Below are positions 30,569-33,403 of a stretch of 33,403 nt of DNA, one piece after another (position 1 is the first letter of the stretch; the number at the start of each line of letters is the position of its first letter). The notes under the pieces are model-generated. The model had not been told where the DNA came from. It did not search any database and saw only the letters and a list, made by a program, of their open reading frames with translations. Both the position numbers and the translations under genes were made by a program. This stretch comes from Clostridia bacterium. Lineage in GTDB: Bacteria > Bacillota > Clostridia > Christensenellales > Christensenellaceae. The stretch is taken from NCBI GenBank assembly GCA_014805015.1, contig JAAUYQ010000087.1, positions 1-33,403 on the forward strand. The letters are read 5' to 3'.

Positions 30569-32368
30569 TCAAGCCGATTCTTTCGCGGTGCCATGTGTTC
30601 TGGTCGTCGTTTTCAGGATTTCAATGTTCAGATTGTTCAAGAGTCCCATCGTCCGGGTATAAGTCATCGAATCCGCCATACCATTGACGAGCCGGATGCC
30701 GATTTCATCGTTCCCTTTGTCTGCCTGCGCAACCAGGTGTTCGACTGGATGGAAAGGAGCACCGTTGTCCCGCAGCCGCACTTTGATGCGGTCCGGCTTA
30801 TCGAGAATGCACACGTCCAGCCATCTCTTTTCCCCTGGTTTGAACGCATGCTTCACTACATTGCCCGCCATTTCTTCGATGCTGAGAGACAGCACATCAA
30901 GCGTTCGCTGATCAATATCGCGCGAACGGCCGAATTTATGAATGCCCTCTGCAATCCGCACGACATCACTCATATCGTTGCCGATAGACAGATCAAGGCG
31001 GTCGTGCGGATCCCCGCCGAAAGACTCTGCTACGATCACATAATCTGAAAGATGCCGCGGGAAACGGCCAAGGCGGACGCCCGTTACAATGAGCACAATG
31101 AGAATTGTGGACACGTCAGCCAGCACAAAGGAAAGCCACACACCGAGAGCACCCATCACAGGCAGCAGCAGGGCAGCAAACAGCAGAATCAGCGCCAGGC
31201 GCTCCAGCACGCAGATAACCGCAGCCATCCCGACCCGTTCACTGCCCTGATAGAACGAAATGAGAACATTCACAATCAGCGAGAAGGGCATGCCCACCGC
31301 AAAGAAACGGACCGCTGTGGCGGCCATATCAAAGGACTCTGTTCCGCTCAGTCCCAGAATTTCCGGCAGTATGGGCGCCAGAAAGAACAGAAGCACGGCC
31401 ACAATCAGGTTGATCACAAGTCCGCGCCGGAATGCTGCCTTCAGAACGGAAGCCAGCGCCTCCCGGTCTTCCTCACCGTAGAACATACCAACGATGGGGA
31501 CACTGGCCTGGGCCAGCCCCAGTATAAAGGCCCCAAACAGATTGCTCGCTGTCGTCCGGACGTTGAAAGCTGCGAGGGCTGCTGTCCCGATGGCTACGGC
31601 CAGCATGTTGTTTAGAACCGTGACCTGCACGGTGTCGCAGATACGGGAGAGCGCCGTCGGCGCCCCCGTATAGATCATGGAGCCGATATCGCGGCCGTGC
31701 CGCGGCGGTTTCACCAGGTGAAGCGAGGCATGCGGACGCCGGAAATGGGTCAGCGCTACAGCCAGGGCGCAGCAGTAAGCAATTGTCGTTGCCAGTGCCA
31801 TACCAAACAGGCCCAGATGGAACACCGTCACCATAACCAGGTCCAGCACCACGTTCACAACGCTCATCACGCCGATCGTGATCAGAGGCAGCCGCGGCGA
31901 GCCGTCGATTTTGACAAACGCCGTCATCGTCGTGGTCAGCATCGTTGGGATGGCACCCCAGAAGTATCCCTGCAGATACTCGACCGTAGGGGCTACCAGC
32001 TCATCCGAGGCGCCCAGCATCCGCGCAATGGGCTCGGTAAACAGCAGACCAGCAGCAGTGAGGACCACACCGACAATCAGAACAAAGTAGACTGCCTGCG
32101 AGAAGATGCTCTGCAGCCGCTCCGTATCGCTGCGACCGAGCGCCTGTGCAGCCAGAGCCGTTCCGCCGCCGGACGAAATATTACCGCACGCGGAAAAAAT
32201 AAGGGACATCGGGCCCACCAGACTCATGACGCCGAGGCCGGTCTCTCCAAAAAACTGACCGACGATGACGTTATCGATAAGCATACCCAACGTCGCAGAC
32301 AGTGCTGACAGAATCGAGACCAGAACGAAGGACCCGTAGAGCTTATTTACGATATAGTCAGTTCTCAT
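30569..32368 (-). CDS. MATE-family transporter fused to a GHKL ATPase domain
   Basis: This 599-residue protein has two parts. Residues 1 to about 445 are a MATE-type multidrug/solute exporter with about 12 membrane helices in two related halves (opening LYGSFVLVSILSALSATLGMLIDNVIVGQFFG; second half from about 230). Residues about 455-599 are a soluble GHKL ATPase domain of the anti-sigma/RsbW class: N-box SLSIEEMAGNVVKHAF with Glu498/499 and Asn503, G1 box DNGAPF (534-539), and GIRLVNGMAD (557-566). The ATP-binding residues look intact. No histidine-phosphoacceptor domain is present, so it is not an ordinary sensor kinase. The cytoplasmic ATPase could control the transporter or phosphorylate a partner protein. 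Its ATG is 40 bases after the phosphotransferase stop, so the two probably share a transcript. The ribosome site is weak (AGGA 18 bases upstream). Confidence 0.9.
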   Translation of the reverse strand: MRTDYIVNKLYGSFVLVSILSALSATLGMLIDNVIVGQFFGETGLGVMSLVGPMSLIFSACGNISSGGGTALAAQALGRSDTERLQSIFSQAVYFVLIVGVVLTAAGLLFTEPIARMLGASDELVAPTVEYLQGYFWGAIPTMLTTTMTAFVKIDGSPRLPLITIGVMSVVNVVLDLVMVTVFHLGLFGMALATTIAYCCALAVALTHFRRPHASLHLVKPPRHGRDIGSMIYTGAPTALSRICDTVQVTVLNNMLAVAIGTAALAAFNVRTTASNLFGAFILGLAQASVPIVGMFYGEEDREALASVLKAAFRRGLVINLIVAVLLFFLAPILPEILGLSGTESFDMAATAVRFFAVGMPFSLIVNVLISFYQGSERVGMAAVICVLERLALILLFAALLLPVMGALGVWLSFVLADVSTILIVLIVTGVRLGRFPRHLSDYVIVAESFGGDPHDRLDLSIGNDMSDVVRIAEGIHKFGRSRDIDQRTLDVLSLSIEEMAGNVVKHAFKPGEKRWLDVCILDKPDRIKVRLRDNGAPFHPVEHLVAQADKGNDEIGIRLVNGMADSMTYTRTMGLLNNLNIEILKTTTRTHGTAKESA

Positions 32369-32408
32369 GATTGCTAAGCAGTCAGTTCCTAGACCTTCTG
32401 CAGTCCAC

Positions 32409-33401
32409 TCAGACCGCGGCAGCCGCTGCTCGGGCGTTGGCCGCTGTTATCCCGTTCAGTATATTGTCCGCGAGCAGCAGATCATTGAAGTACTGCTTCA
32501 TCTGCTGGATATCACCCAGACCATAATTTTCGATCATAGCCAGCATCAGGACAGTGTAGGCCACCCGATAGGCCAGGAACAGTGGCAGCAGATCCCACAG
32601 TTCTTCCGGCAGCTTGTGGTTCAGTTCATAGCCGTAGCGAAAGTGCGGCAGCAGTTCCTCTTCGAGGACTGTCCTCGCATCCCGCCCGAATCCAAATCCC
32701 TGCAGGAAACTCGATGAAATAAAGCTGGCGATGTCGTACAGGTAGTTAGCGTAGCAGCATCCGTCGAAATCAAACAGCCATACATTGTTTGCTTCCACAA
32801 AGAAGTTGTTGGCGTGAAAATCACCGTGACATAGTCCATAGGTGCCCAGCGTATCCGGCAGCTCGCTGACAGCCTTCTCCACCGCACTGACGCGTTCCTG
32901 GATCTCCGGACTGAGGCGATCCCAGGCAACTTCCTTCTGTTCGCGGAACTGCTCCAGCTGCGTGCGGCGTTTGTAGTGCATGCCGAGCGAACGCTCCTCC
33001 GTGGACACATGATGGATGGTGCCAAGGAGATCGCCCACGCAAACGAAGAACATCGGCGTAAAATTCACGACTTCCTGCACGTTGCCGCGTGCAGTGCGGA
33101 ACATGCTGGTCCTGTAAGTGACACCGTCAATCTCGAATTCCTCCAGCAGACGTCCTTTTTTGGAAATGTTTGGTTCGCAGATTGTCTGCTTGAACTGCTT
33201 CAGGTCGTCCACCCACATGAGCTCACTCACGATCTCCTGACGGCTCTTGCGGGGCGTCATACTGATCCGGATCATGTACGGACTCCCCGGAAAGATAATC
33301 GCATAGTTCTGCGTCGAAAAATGAATGACACCGTCGTTGATATCGACGCCATACAGATCTTCCAGGTACTTGCCTATCGACTGCTTGAGCTGTTCGTCCA
33401 T
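32409..33401 (-). CDS. Phosphotransferase, aminoglycoside/choline kinase-like (APH fold)
   Basis: This protein of at least 330 residues has a kinase-like APH fold. The catalytic loop CHGDFHANNFF (Brenner-type H-G-D-x-H-x-x-N) and the metal-binding DFDG are clear. The N-lobe is degenerate: a Lys is not obvious after VIHFSTQNYAIIFPGSPYMIRIS. Substrates in this family range from aminoglycosides to homoserine, choline and sugars; resistance should not be assumed. The C-terminus ends in an alanine-rich stretch (ANARAAAAAV). The ATG at 33401 is two bases from the window edge, so the true start may lie beyond. It probably forms an operon with the MATE-GHKL gene 40 bases downstream. Confidence 0.85.
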   Translation of the reverse strand: MDEQLKQSIGKYLEDLYGVDINDGVIHFSTQNYAIIFPGSPYMIRISMTPRKSRQEIVSELMWVDDLKQFKQTICEPNISKKGRLLEEFEIDGVTYRTSMFRTARGNVQEVVNFTPMFFVCVGDLLGTIHHVSTEERSLGMHYKRRTQLEQFREQKEVAWDRLSPEIQERVSAVEKAVSELPDTLGTYGLCHGDFHANNFFVEANNVWLFDFDGCCYANYLYDIASFISSSFLQGFGFGRDARTVLEEELLPHFRYGYELNHKLPEELWDLLPLFLAYRVAYTVLMLAMIENYGLGDIQQMKQYFNDLLLADNILNGITAANARAAAAAV

Positions 33402-33403
33402 TC

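Noticed and set aside
30352-30594. N-terminal extension of the DUF296 protein
   Set aside because: The extra 81 residues have random composition and cross a perfect 12-bp hairpin; GTG 30351 with GAGGGGAG gives exactly the family's N-terminus.

Overview
The window looks like chromosome of an anaerobic, fairly high-GC member of the Bacillota, most likely class Clostridia. Reasons: a stand-alone ferredoxin-type [FeFe] hydrogenase, strong AAAGGAGG-like ribosome binding sites, GTG/TTG starts, a purine operon with single-chain PurL, a separate AICAR transformylase and a PurO-type IMP cyclohydrolase, and a PurF of the variant type that starts Met-Gly-Gly. I cannot name genus or species.

Left accessory region (1-4242): an IS1634-like transposase broken by a nonsense codon and a frameshift, a 240-bp cluster of TTGCAA/TTGCAG hexamers spaced mostly near multiples of 11 bp, a GNAT acetyltransferase, a small probable IS remnant behind an inverted repeat, and a seven-repeat type I-E CRISPR array without cas genes. 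This stretch is more AT-rich and patchy than the rest.

Purine operon (4243-17082, all minus): purE-purC-purF-purM-purN-purO-like-AICAR transformylase-purD-purL, then a membrane-tailed serine hydrolase. It supplies every step from PRPP to IMP except PurB. Most joints overlap or are a few bases long. The two real gaps, before the purO-like gene and before purD, each hold a strong hairpin placed exactly between a good Shine-Dalgarno and the start codon. Folding would bring the two to about 9 and 12 nt. PurF lacks the N-terminal cysteine nucleophile, so it should depend on free or channelled ammonia.

Middle (17083-22525, plus): a 4-oxalocrotonate tautomerase-like protein with a terminator, a PD-(D/E)XK (Rpn-type) protein followed by a decayed partial tandem copy of itself, an isolated strong terminator, and a secreted transglutaminase-like protein with Bsp-like repeats.

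Right part (22620-33403): the [FeFe] hydrogenase (plus) converges on a minus-strand block: lipoprotein, thrS, a RelA/SpoT-domain protein, an ammonia-dependent NAD synthetase with an unrecognised C-terminal domain, a structured gene-free stretch, a DUF296/PPC protein, a MATE transporter fused to a GHKL (anti-sigma-like) ATPase domain, and a phosphotransferase at the window edge.

Strongest candidates for something new: the repeated Shine-Dalgarno/hairpin/start architecture, the phased TTGCAA cluster, the MATE-GHKL fusion, the NadE C-terminal domain and the three-hairpin region at 29643-29750. No complete undescribed multi-gene system is evident.
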